Source of the DNA: CBDATB01 sp965199745
Lineage (GTDB): Bacteria; Bacteroidota; Bacteroidia; Cytophagales; Flammeovirgaceae
NCBI GenBank assembly: GCA_965199745.1
Contig: CBDATB010000013.1
Location: 729,967 to 793,966 of the forward strand
Length of the DNA stretch: 64,000 nucleotides
Reading direction: 5' to 3'
Shown one piece after another: positions 8,398 through 17,728 of this stretch. Numbering within the stretch: position 1 is the stretch's first letter; each line of letters starts with the position of its first letter. The position numbers were made by a program, and so were the translations under genes. The notes below the pieces were generated by a model that did not search any database, was not told the origin of the DNA, and saw nothing but the letters and a program-made list of their open reading frames with translations.

Positions 8398-9855
8398 ATG
8401 ATAATGCAAACGAGTACACTTAATAAAACATTTTCAGTTTGGCTATTCTTTATTTTGCTAATTTTATCAACTATTGCTTGTCAGCAAAAACCACAAGATG
8501 AAGCCACGCAAAAGACGGTCAACAATATGGATGATGGTGTTGTTCACCCAGAGTGGTCAAAAAATGCTGTTATTTATGAGGTAAACTGGCGGCAATATAC
8601 TCCCGAAGGCACTGCTAAAGCCTTTGAGTCACACCTTCCCCGACTCAAGGCTATGGGAGTAGATATTTTGTGGTTTATGCCTATTAATCCTATTGGAGAG
8701 AAAAACCGCAAGGGAGAGCTGGGAAGCTATTATTCTGTAAAAGACTATAAAGATGTCAATCCTGAATTAGGTACTTTAGCCGATTTTCAGCACTTAGTTG
8801 AAAAAATTCATACAATGGGTATGTACGTTATTATCGACTGGGTACCTAACCATACAGCATGGGATAACCCACTTGCTGTTGAACACCCCGAATGGTACGA
8901 CAAAGATTCTAGTGGTAGTTTTATTCCTCCTTTGGGTTTCGACTGGACAGATGTAATTCAACTGGACTATAGACAAGAGGGTTTACGCCAGTATATGATT
9001 AATACACTGTTGTATTGGGTCAAAGATATTGGTGTAGATGGTTTTCGTTTTGATGTAGCCTGGAATATCCCCGTAGATTTCTGGAATGAAGTTCGCAAAA
9101 GTTTTAATACACTCGAGCAGCCGGTATTCATGTTGGCAGAAGCCGAAATAGCAGAACAAAATAAAAAGGCAATGAATATGAGTTATGGCTGGGATTTTCA
9201 TCATATTATGAACGCCATCGCCAAAGGAGAGAAAGAAATTGAAGAAGATGGTAAAAAGAAAAAAGTACCTGCCAATGTTTATGATATCGACAAATATCTC
9301 ATCGGTAACTATTTAAAATTTCCACCCGAGTCTTACCTGATGATGTTTACTAGCAACCACGACGAAAACTCATGGAACGGCACTGTATACGAAAGAATGC
9401 CCGACAGCTATAAAACTTTTGCTACTCTTACTTTTATCTTTCCCGATATGCCCCTAATTTATAGTGGTCAGGAAGCAGGTTTAGACAGAAGACTGAAATT
9501 TTTTGAAAAAGATCTCATCGACTGGAAAGATAGTGAATTAACAGCATTTTACACCCAATTAATACAACTCAAAAAGAATAATCGTGCCTTATGGAATGGT
9601 AATTTCGGTGGTAAATTGGTGAGAGTAAGTACATCTGACGATTCGTCAGTATTTGCCTGCTTGCGTGAAAAAGAGGACAATAAAGTATTGGCTGTTTTTA
9701 ATTTAACTGCTGAGCCAGTAGAAATAACATTTAAAAAAAATCAGCGGTTTGTAGGTAGCTACCAAGAGGCTCTATCAGGCGAATCACTTACCGTTGAAGC
9801 CGATACAAAATTAGGTCTAGACTCATGGGGTTATCGTGTTTTAGTAGCGATGTAA
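8398..9855 (+). CDS. Alpha-amylase family (GH13) lipoprotein
   Basis: A 485-aa glycoside hydrolase acting on alpha-glucans. The lipobox LSTIAC puts the acylated cysteine at C28, so the enzyme is anchored in the periplasm or on the outer membrane. The GH13 barrel starts at 'NAVIYEVNWRQYTPEGT'. Conserved regions are DWVPNH (I), GFRFDVAW with nucleophile D219 (II), the acid/base E248 in MLAEAE (III) and TSNHDEN with D322 (IV). A short beta-sandwich C-domain follows from about residue 410. Two in-frame ATGs (8398 and 8404) are equally possible. The gene stands alone with its own promoter; no sus-type receptor or transporter is next to it. Exact substrate preference is not readable. Confidence 0.9.
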   Translation: MIMQTSTLNKTFSVWLFFILLILSTIACQQKPQDEATQKTVNNMDDGVVHPEWSKNAVIYEVNWRQYTPEGTAKAFESHLPRLKAMGVDILWFMPINPIGEKNRKGELGSYYSVKDYKDVNPELGTLADFQHLVEKIHTMGMYVIIDWVPNHTAWDNPLAVEHPEWYDKDSSGSFIPPLGFDWTDVIQLDYRQEGLRQYMINTLLYWVKDIGVDGFRFDVAWNIPVDFWNEVRKSFNTLEQPVFMLAEAEIAEQNKKAMNMSYGWDFHHIMNAIAKGEKEIEEDGKKKKVPANVYDIDKYLIGNYLKFPPESYLMMFTSNHDENSWNGTVYERMPDSYKTFATLTFIFPDMPLIYSGQEAGLDRRLKFFEKDLIDWKDSELTAFYTQLIQLKKNNRALWNGNFGGKLVRVSTSDDSSVFACLREKEDNKVLAVFNLTAEPVEITFKKNQRFVGSYQEALSGESLTVEADTKLGLDSWGYRVLVAM

Positions 9856-10220
9856 AATATATACATAATGATTTAATTTTTCGGAGCTCAGCAAGTTTGC
9901 TGTCATTTCTATTTTTATGTATGGAAAAATATGCGTCAGTTTCCTACATTTTATTGTAAGCAAAAAAGAATTATAAATATCGATTCATTTACTGCTTATT
10001 GACAAGCTCGTTTTTATAAACAGCAATTATTCATGGTGTAAAGCCCACAACCTACCAGACAGCTAAGCGCGATTTTCGGCTGTGATAATTCCGTTAAAAA
10101 ATTTGAATTCTAACAAAAAAGCTACACATTTGTGAAAGACTCCACGAAAGAATAAAAGCATAATTCGAATATTTTTTATTTAATCTTTGATAAATTTATA
10201 CTCTATAATAATAGATAATA
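9856..10220. other. Intergenic region before sucD
   Basis: 365 bp without a supported gene. Only weak hairpins are visible, for example AGCAA-gt-TTGCT near 9888 and ACAGC...GCTGT near 10058-10082. No exact TAnnTTTG promoter match was found; AATCTTTG near 10191 is one base off. Confidence 0.4.
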
Positions 10221-11093
10221 ATGAGTGTTTTAGTCAATAAAAATTCAAAAGTAATCGTTCAAGGATTTACTGGATCGGAAGGTACTTTCCATTCCGAACA
10301 AATGATTGAATACGGCACGCAGCTAGTCGGTGGAGTAACTCCCGGCAAAGGTGGTCAGAGCCATCTCGGCAGGCCTGTTTTTAATACTGTTGCTAAAGCA
10401 AAAGAAGAAACTGGTGCCAATGTCAGTATTATTTTTGTGCCGCCAGCTTTTGCCAGCGATGCTATCATGGAAGCTGCTGAGGCAGGCATTCGGTTGATCG
10501 TTGCTATTACTGAAGGTATCCCTACTAGAGATATGATATGTGTTAATGAATATATCCATACCAAAAATCTAACCTTAATCGGTCCAAACTGTCCGGGTAT
10601 TATTACGCCGGGTGAAGCCAAAGTAGGTATTATGCCCGGTTTTATCCATCATCCCGGAAAAATAGGTATCGTTTCGCGTTCGGGTACGCTCACTTACGAA
10701 GCCGTAGACCAAATTACCAAAGCCGGCATGGGTCAGTCAACTTGTATTGGTATTGGCGGAGACCCTATCATCGGCACCACCACCAAAGATGCTGTCAAAC
10801 TGCTGATGGAAGACTCTGATACTGAGGGTATTATTATGATTGGAGAGATTGGCGGTAGCATGGAAGCCGATGCTGCCTATTGGATTAAAGAGAACGGCAC
10901 CAAGCCTGTTGTAGGTTTTATTGCTGGGCAAACTGCCCCTCCAGGCAGAAGAATGGGACACGCCGGTGCTATTATTGGCGGCACTGACGATACAGCAGAA
11001 GCTAAGATGAAGGTAATGCGCGAATGTGGCATTCATGTGGTTGCCTCCCCAGCCGATATTGGACAAACTATGGCGAGTGTGACTGACCAGTAG
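10221..11093 (+). CDS. sucD: Succinyl-CoA synthetase subunit alpha
   Basis: Forms succinate plus CoA from succinyl-CoA with substrate-level phosphorylation in the TCA cycle, together with the beta subunit SucC. The 290-aa protein has an N-terminal CoA-binding Rossmann domain ('VIVQGFTGSEGTFHSEQM'), the central 'GIGGDPIIGT' segment and the phosphorylated histidine at H247 in GHAGAIIGG. Length is typical. sucC is not adjacent; the two subunit genes are often apart in Bacteroidota. The neighbouring HTTM gene is convergent, ending 31 bp away, so sucD is probably transcribed alone. Confidence 0.96.
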   Translation: MSVLVNKNSKVIVQGFTGSEGTFHSEQMIEYGTQLVGGVTPGKGGQSHLGRPVFNTVAKAKEETGANVSIIFVPPAFASDAIMEAAEAGIRLIVAITEGIPTRDMICVNEYIHTKNLTLIGPNCPGIITPGEAKVGIMPGFIHHPGKIGIVSRSGTLTYEAVDQITKAGMGQSTCIGIGGDPIIGTTTKDAVKLLMEDSDTEGIIMIGEIGGSMEADAAYWIKENGTKPVVGFIAGQTAPPGRRMGHAGAIIGGTDDTAEAKMKVMRECGIHVVASPADIGQTMASVTDQ

Positions 11094-11123
11094 TGTTTCA
11101 CAAAATTCACAGCAATGATATAG

Positions 11124-12464
11124 TTATTCGTACGGCAAAATCCATGATTTATGGTAAAAGTTTTCTTTTTCTTTAAGTAAATCCGTTGATGTGTTGATGA
11201 ACAAACGGCTCGGCATTCCGTTGAGTGTTACGTAGCACTTTGTGGTAATGACTATATTATTTATCCCTTTTTTTTGATATACTTCTTTCAAAAAATGAGC
11301 AAACTGTAGAATCATATCAGGTTGTGTAGCCATCATTTGCTCTTGATGAGCTGTTAGGTAATCGCTATTGCGAACTTCTTCTACAGTATCAGTATCAGTA
11401 TTTTTGACATAAAAAAAGGCTTGTCCAGCTTTTTCTATCAACATCACTCGCCAAGAGAAACGATAACCCTGCTCTGTCCAAAACAGTTTGCCCGGATACA
11501 AAATATAACGGAAAGGCAGGAGCGTTTGTAGCACCAGATAAAAACATAAAGCAACATATAATGATTTTTGATGTTTTTTGGGTTTGCAGCACTTTTGTCG
11601 TGTGTGTACGGCATTATTTTGTAGACGTAAAAAGTATTGTGTTGTGTGCTTTATTCTGTGTATTAAATTTTGGTGGAAGTTAGAAGAAAAGAAAATTAGT
11701 GTTATTAAAATCATGATATAAGGAAACATGCCTATCTGAAACAAAACGGCGGTGAGCAAATGAAAAATAATAACTGTTCCATATGCAAATATTCTCGTGG
11801 GCGCATAGCACAAAAAAGCCACGATAAATAAGTCATATAAAGCACCTGCCCAACTGAAAATGTAGGCTGTCTGCTCATAAAGCAGCCAATCACCGATTAA
11901 CGGTGTGTCCGCTTTTGCCGGAAGCCATATTTTGAGCGGTAGTGCGTGAAATATCCAATCGGGGTTGAATTTGGCAATACCAGAAAATATATAAACAATA
12001 GCAATTTGTACTTTTAGTATATTCACTGTCCAAGATGGCACATAACTGACAGCGAGTTGAGGTTTTTTCAGTGTATCTAAAGAAAAATAGCGGTGGGCGG
12101 GTATGAAGATGAGCAAAAAGCTAATCAGACTGACAAAATAGTAATGGTTTAGATAGTTGCTTTTATCAATAAGTTCTACATAAGTAAAACATACAAAGAA
12201 GAAAATAATACTGAGGCGATAGAATAAACCCAACATGATAGAGAAAGCACTGAGTGCCATGCTAATAAACAGGGCATACATGCCGATGGCACCCAAAGGT
12301 TTTACCCACTCAAAGCCGTAGTAGGTAAAATGGTAAATAGGCTGCACGTATAAACTGTCCACCCATCCTTTCAGCATAAACCGAAGTATGCTCACACACA
12401 TTACTCCGCCAAAGAGTATCCGAAAAACAGCCAACGAAGTAATTGGATAATTAACAGCCGACAA
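11124..12464 (-). CDS. HTTM domain membrane protein (vitamin K-dependent gamma-carboxylase-like)
   Basis: A 446-aa integral membrane protein with about six to eight hydrophobic helices in the first 300 residues. The segment DKSNYLNHYYFVSLISF matches the most conserved motif of HTTM proteins, which are related to vertebrate gamma-glutamyl carboxylase. A soluble C-terminal part of about 130 residues follows. It is the last gene of a three-gene run after DUF4856 and imelysin genes (53-bp gap to imelysin). That combination recurs in Bacteroidota, usually beside a TonB receptor, and suggests an iron- or metal-related envelope function. Whether bacterial HTTM proteins carboxylate glutamate is not shown here; the neighbour proteins would be obvious candidates. 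Confidence 0.85.
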   Translation of the reverse strand: MSAVNYPITSLAVFRILFGGVMCVSILRFMLKGWVDSLYVQPIYHFTYYGFEWVKPLGAIGMYALFISMALSAFSIMLGLFYRLSIIFFFVCFTYVELIDKSNYLNHYYFVSLISFLLIFIPAHRYFSLDTLKKPQLAVSYVPSWTVNILKVQIAIVYIFSGIAKFNPDWIFHALPLKIWLPAKADTPLIGDWLLYEQTAYIFSWAGALYDLFIVAFLCYAPTRIFAYGTVIIFHLLTAVLFQIGMFPYIMILITLIFFSSNFHQNLIHRIKHTTQYFLRLQNNAVHTRQKCCKPKKHQKSLYVALCFYLVLQTLLPFRYILYPGKLFWTEQGYRFSWRVMLIEKAGQAFFYVKNTDTDTVEEVRNSDYLTAHQEQMMATQPDMILQFAHFLKEVYQKKGINNIVITTKCYVTLNGMPSRLFINTSTDLLKEKENFYHKSWILPYE

Positions 12465-12517
12465 TTGATAGTTGATAATATTGTATTTAAAACGTGATCG
12501 ATAAATATTAATTTACT

Positions 12518-13648
12518 TTAGTCTCCGTCGTTGTCCTGAAAAGTGATAATAACTCCCATAGCGGAAGCCATGTCGGTTTTCAGTAAAACTAATAACTGTT
12601 GTAGTTTTTTGTAAAGTTCTGAAACAGTGTCGGGGTTTTGTGCAATTGTATCGTTGAGTGGGTCAGGAGTGGTTAATAAGTGCTGTATTATTGTGGTGAA
12701 ACGGACACGAATATTATCACGTAAATCTTCCCGCCCTAAACTGACAAGCAAGTCATCTAAGCCAATAGGATTATCATTTTCTTCTAATGCATTACCCAAA
12801 TACAACCTTTCAATAGCTCGTATATTTTCTAATGCTAAAGCAACGGAGAAGCCTCCATAGCGTGCTTCCGCGGTCGAAGGGCGTGGAACGCCTGCACTTC
12901 TAACACCAAGCGGTATGCCTACCTTACCGTCTCGGGTAAATCTTTCATAATGCTGAATTAGCGCATTACTCAACAAACTAATAGGGCTGCCCACCTGTGT
13001 ACCTGTGTGAGTGCTAAAAGTCTGTAAATAATTCTCTCCGTCATCTGACCATGCGCTATGCACTTGATCTATTTTTGATTTCATGGCTACAATCAGATCT
13101 TGCAAATAAGTTTTTCGGTTTCCAGCCATTGCGTCATAGGTATATAAAGCTACGATCTCTTGGTCGGATGCTGCCGCACCATTGAGCAAATAATCAATAG
13201 CAGGAAAACCAATAGAAGAAATATTACTGATCGTATTCAAATCATACGAACCTGAAGCAATATTGGCATGAATATTATCGCTATTGGTAGGGTAAGTGTT
13301 GAGTGAGCCTCTTAAAACTACTGCATCAGCAGGTCCGAACTCGAAAAAACTACAATTTTGCCATGAAAGGTAAGCCTTACGAAAGATATTGCGTAAGGCA
13401 TTGAGTTTTACCGCATTTGGTGTGGTAACAAAATCATGAATGCTGTCTTGCAGTTGATTAATATTTTTTTGTAGCTGTGTGTAGCTAGGAAGAATAATGT
13501 TAGTTCCAATATTCTTCAACATAGCTTCTCGGCTGAAATTAGGGTCAACATTATCATTTTTATTACCACTATTATCGCAAGAAATTAAACTTAGGCAAAT
13601 AAACAAAGTAAATGAAAGCAGCAAATAGAAAGCGGATGATTTTTTCAT
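12518..13648 (-). CDS. Imelysin-family lipoprotein (iron-regulated, peptidase M75-like)
   Basis: A 376-aa lipoprotein (lipobox LSLISC, C24), thus on the periplasmic or outer face. The body is helical with imelysin features: 'AYLSWQNCSFFEFGPAD' early and 'SVALALENIRAIERLYLG' in the C-terminal half. The family signature GxHxxE is altered to GFPAID (residues 147-152): both the histidine and the glutamate are replaced, so metal binding at this position may be lost or use other ligands. Imelysins are implicated in iron uptake; peptidase activity is doubtful for the family as a whole. It sits between the DUF4856 and HTTM genes on one strand. Confidence 0.87.
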   Translation of the reverse strand: MKKSSAFYLLLSFTLFICLSLISCDNSGNKNDNVDPNFSREAMLKNIGTNIILPSYTQLQKNINQLQDSIHDFVTTPNAVKLNALRNIFRKAYLSWQNCSFFEFGPADAVVLRGSLNTYPTNSDNIHANIASGSYDLNTISNISSIGFPAIDYLLNGAAASDQEIVALYTYDAMAGNRKTYLQDLIVAMKSKIDQVHSAWSDDGENYLQTFSTHTGTQVGSPISLLSNALIQHYERFTRDGKVGIPLGVRSAGVPRPSTAEARYGGFSVALALENIRAIERLYLGNALEENDNPIGLDDLLVSLGREDLRDNIRVRFTTIIQHLLTTPDPLNDTIAQNPDTVSELYKKLQQLLVLLKTDMASAMGVIITFQDNDGD

Positions 13649-13827
13649 ATTATTATTTTTTTATACAAGTACTTAATAAAATTTTGTATGCGAAATCAAG
13701 GGTCAAACTGAAAATTCAGCCCGAGAATGCATATGCTCAGGCGATAAATTAGACGTAGAATAAAAGCGCTTTTATCTTGCGTGAAAAAGTATATTTTTTC
13801 AATCCTTAATTCGCATTTTATATTAAT

Positions 13828-14958
13828 TTATAGCTGATCTTGTACGCTTGCCAGATCGGTATATATGCTTACCAAAGTTGCTTTAGCATTATCTAAACCC
13901 ACTAGACTGGTATCCCAGAAATTAATGCCGAAATCGCTATTCAAAATGGTATTAATTTGAGCAGTAGTAATTTTTTTTACCGGACTAAACTGCAAAGATC
14001 TTACAAAAGCATATGCTTCTGAAAGTACGTGAAATGCTTCACCTTGTTCGCCGTTGCTCAATGCCTTCCTAGTATCGTTAATATAATGAATAGCGGTGGC
14101 TGCTGCCACTAACTCCAATGAAGTATATAATATATCCTTTTGTTCATCTTTAATATCATAGGTTTTGTTAACGATGGCAGTTCTGCCGATTAAATAAGCG
14201 TTCATAATCGTTTTATTAGTATTCAACAACTCGTTGCGTCCATCGCAATAATTACCCCAAAAGCGATCCGTGGTTGTTGTAGGAAAGTCAACTGGTACAC
14301 CAAAGTAGCCGAAAGATTCATCCCAGTGGTGTTCCATATCGGTATAATTCTTTCCCTCTCTCAGCTGCGTATTTTCCACCTCGTTGCCAATTCTAGACTC
14401 TGTGAGGTACACATTAAAAATTTGGTTAAATATCAAGGATCCCATCAAACATTTCTCAATGAGTTGAGTAAACTCCCTGCCGTTTTCGTCAACCAATATG
14501 GTTTTACTGGGGCTTGCCCTAGCAATCAACCCCGCCTGACCTTTGGTAGCCTTTTTATCTGCCTGACTAGCTGTTGCAGCAGCACTAAATAGATTTTCAT
14601 AAAATTTACTATCTAGGTCGGGTGCAAAAGTTTTGCTTTTAATCTGCTCACTAGAAGCATTTAGTTCAGCATCACCAAATGGGCTGGACTTGTTACCGAA
14701 CATATTTAATAGCACCTTCTCATCGAGTGTTTCGCCATTATCACCTTTTTTTAAATAGTCTTTCATTTCGCTCAACATATTTAGTCGATCGGTTTGACCT
14801 GTAAACGATACGGTAGAACTACCATCTCTGGCAAATTCGTAGGTAGTGGGTACAGCAATGTTTGGTTTAAGGTCTGGATTATTATTTTTGCCATTGTTGC
14901 AAGCTGAGAAAAACAAAGGAAGCAGCAAAATGAGATAAATAGAACTGGATTTTGTCAT
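13828..14958 (-). CDS. DUF4856 domain lipoprotein
   Basis: A 376-aa lipoprotein; the ATG at 14958 is chosen because it places a standard signal peptide with lipobox LFFSAC (C20) directly at the start, whereas the longer frame from 15003 adds 15 hydrophobic residues in front. The start of the mature protein, 'YEFARDGSSTVSFTGQT', is characteristic of DUF4856, a Bacteroidota family found next to imelysins. It heads the run DUF4856-imelysin-HTTM (179-bp gap to imelysin). Function is unknown; a role in iron acquisition is inferred from the neighbours and from a palindrome upstream. Confidence 0.85.
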   Translation of the reverse strand: MTKSSSIYLILLLPLFFSACNNGKNNNPDLKPNIAVPTTYEFARDGSSTVSFTGQTDRLNMLSEMKDYLKKGDNGETLDEKVLLNMFGNKSSPFGDAELNASSEQIKSKTFAPDLDSKFYENLFSAAATASQADKKATKGQAGLIARASPSKTILVDENGREFTQLIEKCLMGSLIFNQIFNVYLTESRIGNEVENTQLREGKNYTDMEHHWDESFGYFGVPVDFPTTTTDRFWGNYCDGRNELLNTNKTIMNAYLIGRTAIVNKTYDIKDEQKDILYTSLELVAAATAIHYINDTRKALSNGEQGEAFHVLSEAYAFVRSLQFSPVKKITTAQINTILNSDFGINFWDTSLVGLDNAKATLVSIYTDLASVQDQL

Positions 14959-15051
14959 AATATTTATTAAGATTAAAGTAAAATAAGAGAAAATAACATG
15001 CAATTATATTTGATTATTTTGAAAGTGTAAAAAATTTTCAATTATTTTTTT

Positions 15052-15066
15052 AATTTAGACTAAATT
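15052..15066. promoter_or_regulatory. AATTTAG-A-CTAAATT palindrome, candidate metal-regulator operator
   Basis: A perfect 7+1+7 inverted repeat lies 94 bp upstream of the DUF4856 start, between divergent genes. The TTAG/CTAA half-sites in A/T-rich flanks resemble operators of DtxR/MntR- or Fur-type metal repressors, which would fit an iron operon. This is a resemblance, not a match to a verified Bacteroidota site. It is farther from the plus-strand gene (276 bp). Confidence 0.4.
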
Positions 15067-15289
15067 TAAATAATTACTTTAAAGCCAGAAAATAAAGTGT
15101 GAAAATTTTTTGCTTTGGTTTCTAAAAGCATATAATTATTCAAAATTTAGTGTCACTAATCTCACATATAAACAACATACATAGGTCAGTAATCACAGAT
15201 ACGTTTTATAAAACGCTGAATATTCTTTACAGTTGCGGATACACGGATAAGTACGCAATAAATTGCCTTAGAAGTTGCTCAAAAAAGAA

Positions 15290-15320
15290 TTGATTCTATG
15301 GTCAAATTACGTTATATTTG
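15290..15320 (+). promoter_or_regulatory. Promoter for the spermidine-synthase-like gene
   Basis: TTG at 15290-15292 and TATATTTG at 15313-15320 are separated by 20 bp, fitting the -33/-7 consensus. The ATG is 21 bp downstream, so the leader is short. The rest of the 338-bp intergenic region (15004-15341) holds only the palindrome at 15052. Confidence 0.62.
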
Positions 15321-15341
15321 TATTAAACTGCTGCCAAAAAG

Positions 15342-16931
15342 ATGAATAAATCCTCTCTATTGATCCAGTCAAATATTTTGAAATTAGCACTTTTCGCCAC
15401 TGGTCTATCGGGTATTGTCGCCGAATATATTCTCTGTACGCTAGCCACCTATTTTCTTGGCAATTCCGTTCTGCAGTGGACAATGATACTTTCGATTATG
15501 CTTTTTTCGATGGGATTGGGCAGCCGCTTGAGTAAACATATCAATTATCACCTGCTAGAGAAATTTATTATCGTTGAATTTGTACTTTCAGTTTTAGTAT
15601 CTTTTTGTGCCTTTTTTGCCTATCTGGCATTAACCTATGCCAGTTTTAACGATGCTACTTTGCTTATTGTCTGGCGTTTTGATGGCGTAGTTGTCTACAT
15701 ACTTAGTATACTTATTGGTTTACTCATCGGTATGGAAATCCCTTTAGTTACTCGCCTAAATGAAGCCTTCGAATCTTTGCAAGTCAATATTTCTCATGTA
15801 ATGGAAAAAGATTATTATGGCAGCCTGCTAGGCGGTTTGTTTTTTGCTTTTGTTGGTTTGCCTTTTTTGGGTTTAACTTATACGCCTTTTGTGCTGGGTG
15901 CAGTTAATTTTTTGGTAGCAGTACTTCTGTTTTTCAGATTAAAAAAACTCGTAGCCACCACATATATCCACCCAATAAAGACCTGTATGTATCTTATTTT
16001 TATTGTGTTAATTTTGGGTTTTATTTTCGCAGATGACATTACTGACTACGGTCAGCAGCAACGGTATAAAGATAAGGTAATATTACAGGAGCAAACGAAA
16101 TATCAGCAATTGGTAGTTACGCAATGGAAAGATCATTATTGGTTTTATATCAACGGAAACCAACAATTAAGTACTCTCGATGAATATCTTTATCACGAAC
16201 CCTTGGTGCATCCGGTTATGGGGCTATCGAAAAACCCCGAACAAGTGTTGATACTAGGCGGTGGTGATGGTTGTGCAGCTAGAGAGGTGTTAAAGTATCA
16301 ATCGGTTAAAGGTGTCACATTGGTTGATTTAGACCCACGTGTTACTGAAATCGCACAGACAAACCCTATTTTTACCAATATGAATAAAAATTCTCTTAAC
16401 AATCCAAAAGTTCAGCTAATTAATACCGATGCCTATGCATACATGGATCAAACAATAAGTTTCTATGATGTAATCATTATAGACTTTCCTGACCCCAAGA
16501 GTGTCCAGCTAGGACGTTTATTTTCTTATGAGTTTTATCGTCTGTGTTACCGTCATTTGCGGCCTGAAGGTTTGCTAATTGTGCAGGCAGGCAGCCCCTA
16601 CTACGCAACGAAGTCTTTCCGATGTATTGAAAAAACTTTACAAGCTGCCCAATTCCACACCTTACCTCTACATAATCAAATTCTGACTATGGGTCAATGG
16701 GGATGGGTGATAGGTACTAAAAATATAGACACAAAAAGATTGAAAAAAGCGGTGCGTAACTTGCCCTTAAACAATATACATACTAAATGGCTCAATAAAG
16801 AGGCACTTTATCTAATTACCTCTTTCGGTAAACAATTCGTGGACATAGATACTATGGATATAGAAGTAAATACTATTCATAACCCTGTATTACCACGCTA
16901 TTATAGAAAAGGGAACTGGGATTTATATTGA
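15342..16931 (+). CDS. Membrane-anchored polyamine aminopropyltransferase-like protein
   Basis: A 529-aa fusion of an N-terminal membrane domain (about seven helices, residues 10-230) and a C-terminal spermidine-synthase-type Rossmann domain. The nucleotide-binding motif LGGGDG is at 305-310, an acidic loop VDLDPR follows at 328-333, and the catalytic-type aspartate is D381 in IIDFPDP. Soluble SpeE transfers an aminopropyl group from decarboxylated AdoMet to putrescine; the membrane-fused branch is widespread but its substrate is less certain. It is transcribed from its own promoter and convergent with the HMA-DUF4396 gene. Confidence 0.85.
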   Translation: MNKSSLLIQSNILKLALFATGLSGIVAEYILCTLATYFLGNSVLQWTMILSIMLFSMGLGSRLSKHINYHLLEKFIIVEFVLSVLVSFCAFFAYLALTYASFNDATLLIVWRFDGVVVYILSILIGLLIGMEIPLVTRLNEAFESLQVNISHVMEKDYYGSLLGGLFFAFVGLPFLGLTYTPFVLGAVNFLVAVLLFFRLKKLVATTYIHPIKTCMYLIFIVLILGFIFADDITDYGQQQRYKDKVILQEQTKYQQLVVTQWKDHYWFYINGNQQLSTLDEYLYHEPLVHPVMGLSKNPEQVLILGGGDGCAAREVLKYQSVKGVTLVDLDPRVTEIAQTNPIFTNMNKNSLNNPKVQLINTDAYAYMDQTISFYDVIIIDFPDPKSVQLGRLFSYEFYRLCYRHLRPEGLLIVQAGSPYYATKSFRCIEKTLQAAQFHTLPLHNQILTMGQWGWVIGTKNIDTKRLKKAVRNLPLNNIHTKWLNKEALYLITSFGKQFVDIDTMDIEVNTIHNPVLPRYYRKGNWDLY

Positions 16932-16948
16932 AGTTTGGGTATATATTT

Positions 16949-17620
16949 TTAATGGCAGGTTTTGTTAAATTTTTTTAACTTGTAGTAATTGTACGGTAGT
17001 GGTGCAAAAAAACCAGCGATTAAGGCACTTGCTAGTGCGAGCCAATAGACAGGTTTTTTGAAATCGGCTTGCCCCCCTGTAATCATAAAATCGGTCGTAT
17101 TCATAGCTAATTCCATACCTACCATAGAAATGAATGACATTGAAAATGCTGTATAAAAAGCCTCTTTCCATTGAAAATGCTCTTTTACTCTTAGGATAAT
17201 TGTTTCTAACAAAATAGAAGTACATAAACCAGCTACGATAGCCAATAACATTTGTATGGTCAGAGCTGTTTGGGGGTGTTGGGCTTGTAAAAAAATAATC
17301 ATTCCAAAATCTCCAATACTACAACCTATCAGGCAATTCAGCGTATTCCATGAAGCTCTCTTCCAGTGCTTTTGGTCTTTCCAGAATGATTTTTTTTGTC
17401 TGGTAATTTTTTCTGCTCGGCTTGCCTGAAACCCTGCCTGCTGCACCAGTTGAATAATGCGACTTTCCTGCATATTTTTCCCTCTCACCATTAGAGTTTT
17501 ATCGGGATTGTCCGTATCTACTTGCCAATTTTGTATATTTTTCTCTTGCGTGAGTATTTGAGATACTTTTTCCACACAATTCTGACAATTTATTGTTGTT
17601 TTTAAAGTTAGTGTTTGCAT
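16949..17620 (-). CDS. Heavy-metal-associated domain fused to a DUF4396 membrane domain
   Basis: A 223-aa protein. Residues 1-70 form a ferredoxin-like HMA metal-binding domain with NCQNC (C12, C15). Residues 85-223 match DUF4396, a three- to four-helix membrane domain beginning 'WNTLNCLIGCSIGDFGM', and carry further cysteines inside the first helix. A copper- or other soft-metal-related role is suggested by the HMA motif, but transport has not been shown for DUF4396 as far as I know. It is a single gene, convergent with the aminopropyltransferase gene and followed upstream by a dead gene. Confidence 0.8.
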   Translation of the reverse strand: MQTLTLKTTINCQNCVEKVSQILTQEKNIQNWQVDTDNPDKTLMVRGKNMQESRIIQLVQQAGFQASRAEKITRQKKSFWKDQKHWKRASWNTLNCLIGCSIGDFGMIIFLQAQHPQTALTIQMLLAIVAGLCTSILLETIILRVKEHFQWKEAFYTAFSMSFISMVGMELAMNTTDFMITGGQADFKKPVYWLALASALIAGFFAPLPYNYYKLKKFNKTCH

Positions 17621-17728
17621 AAAAAAGTACTCATAGAGTGAAAAATATGGCAGTTTTTCAGCTTCATTAATAAATAACTAGATTTAATACGAATGTAATT
17701 TTTATTTTTAATCTTCCCAAGAGATAAA

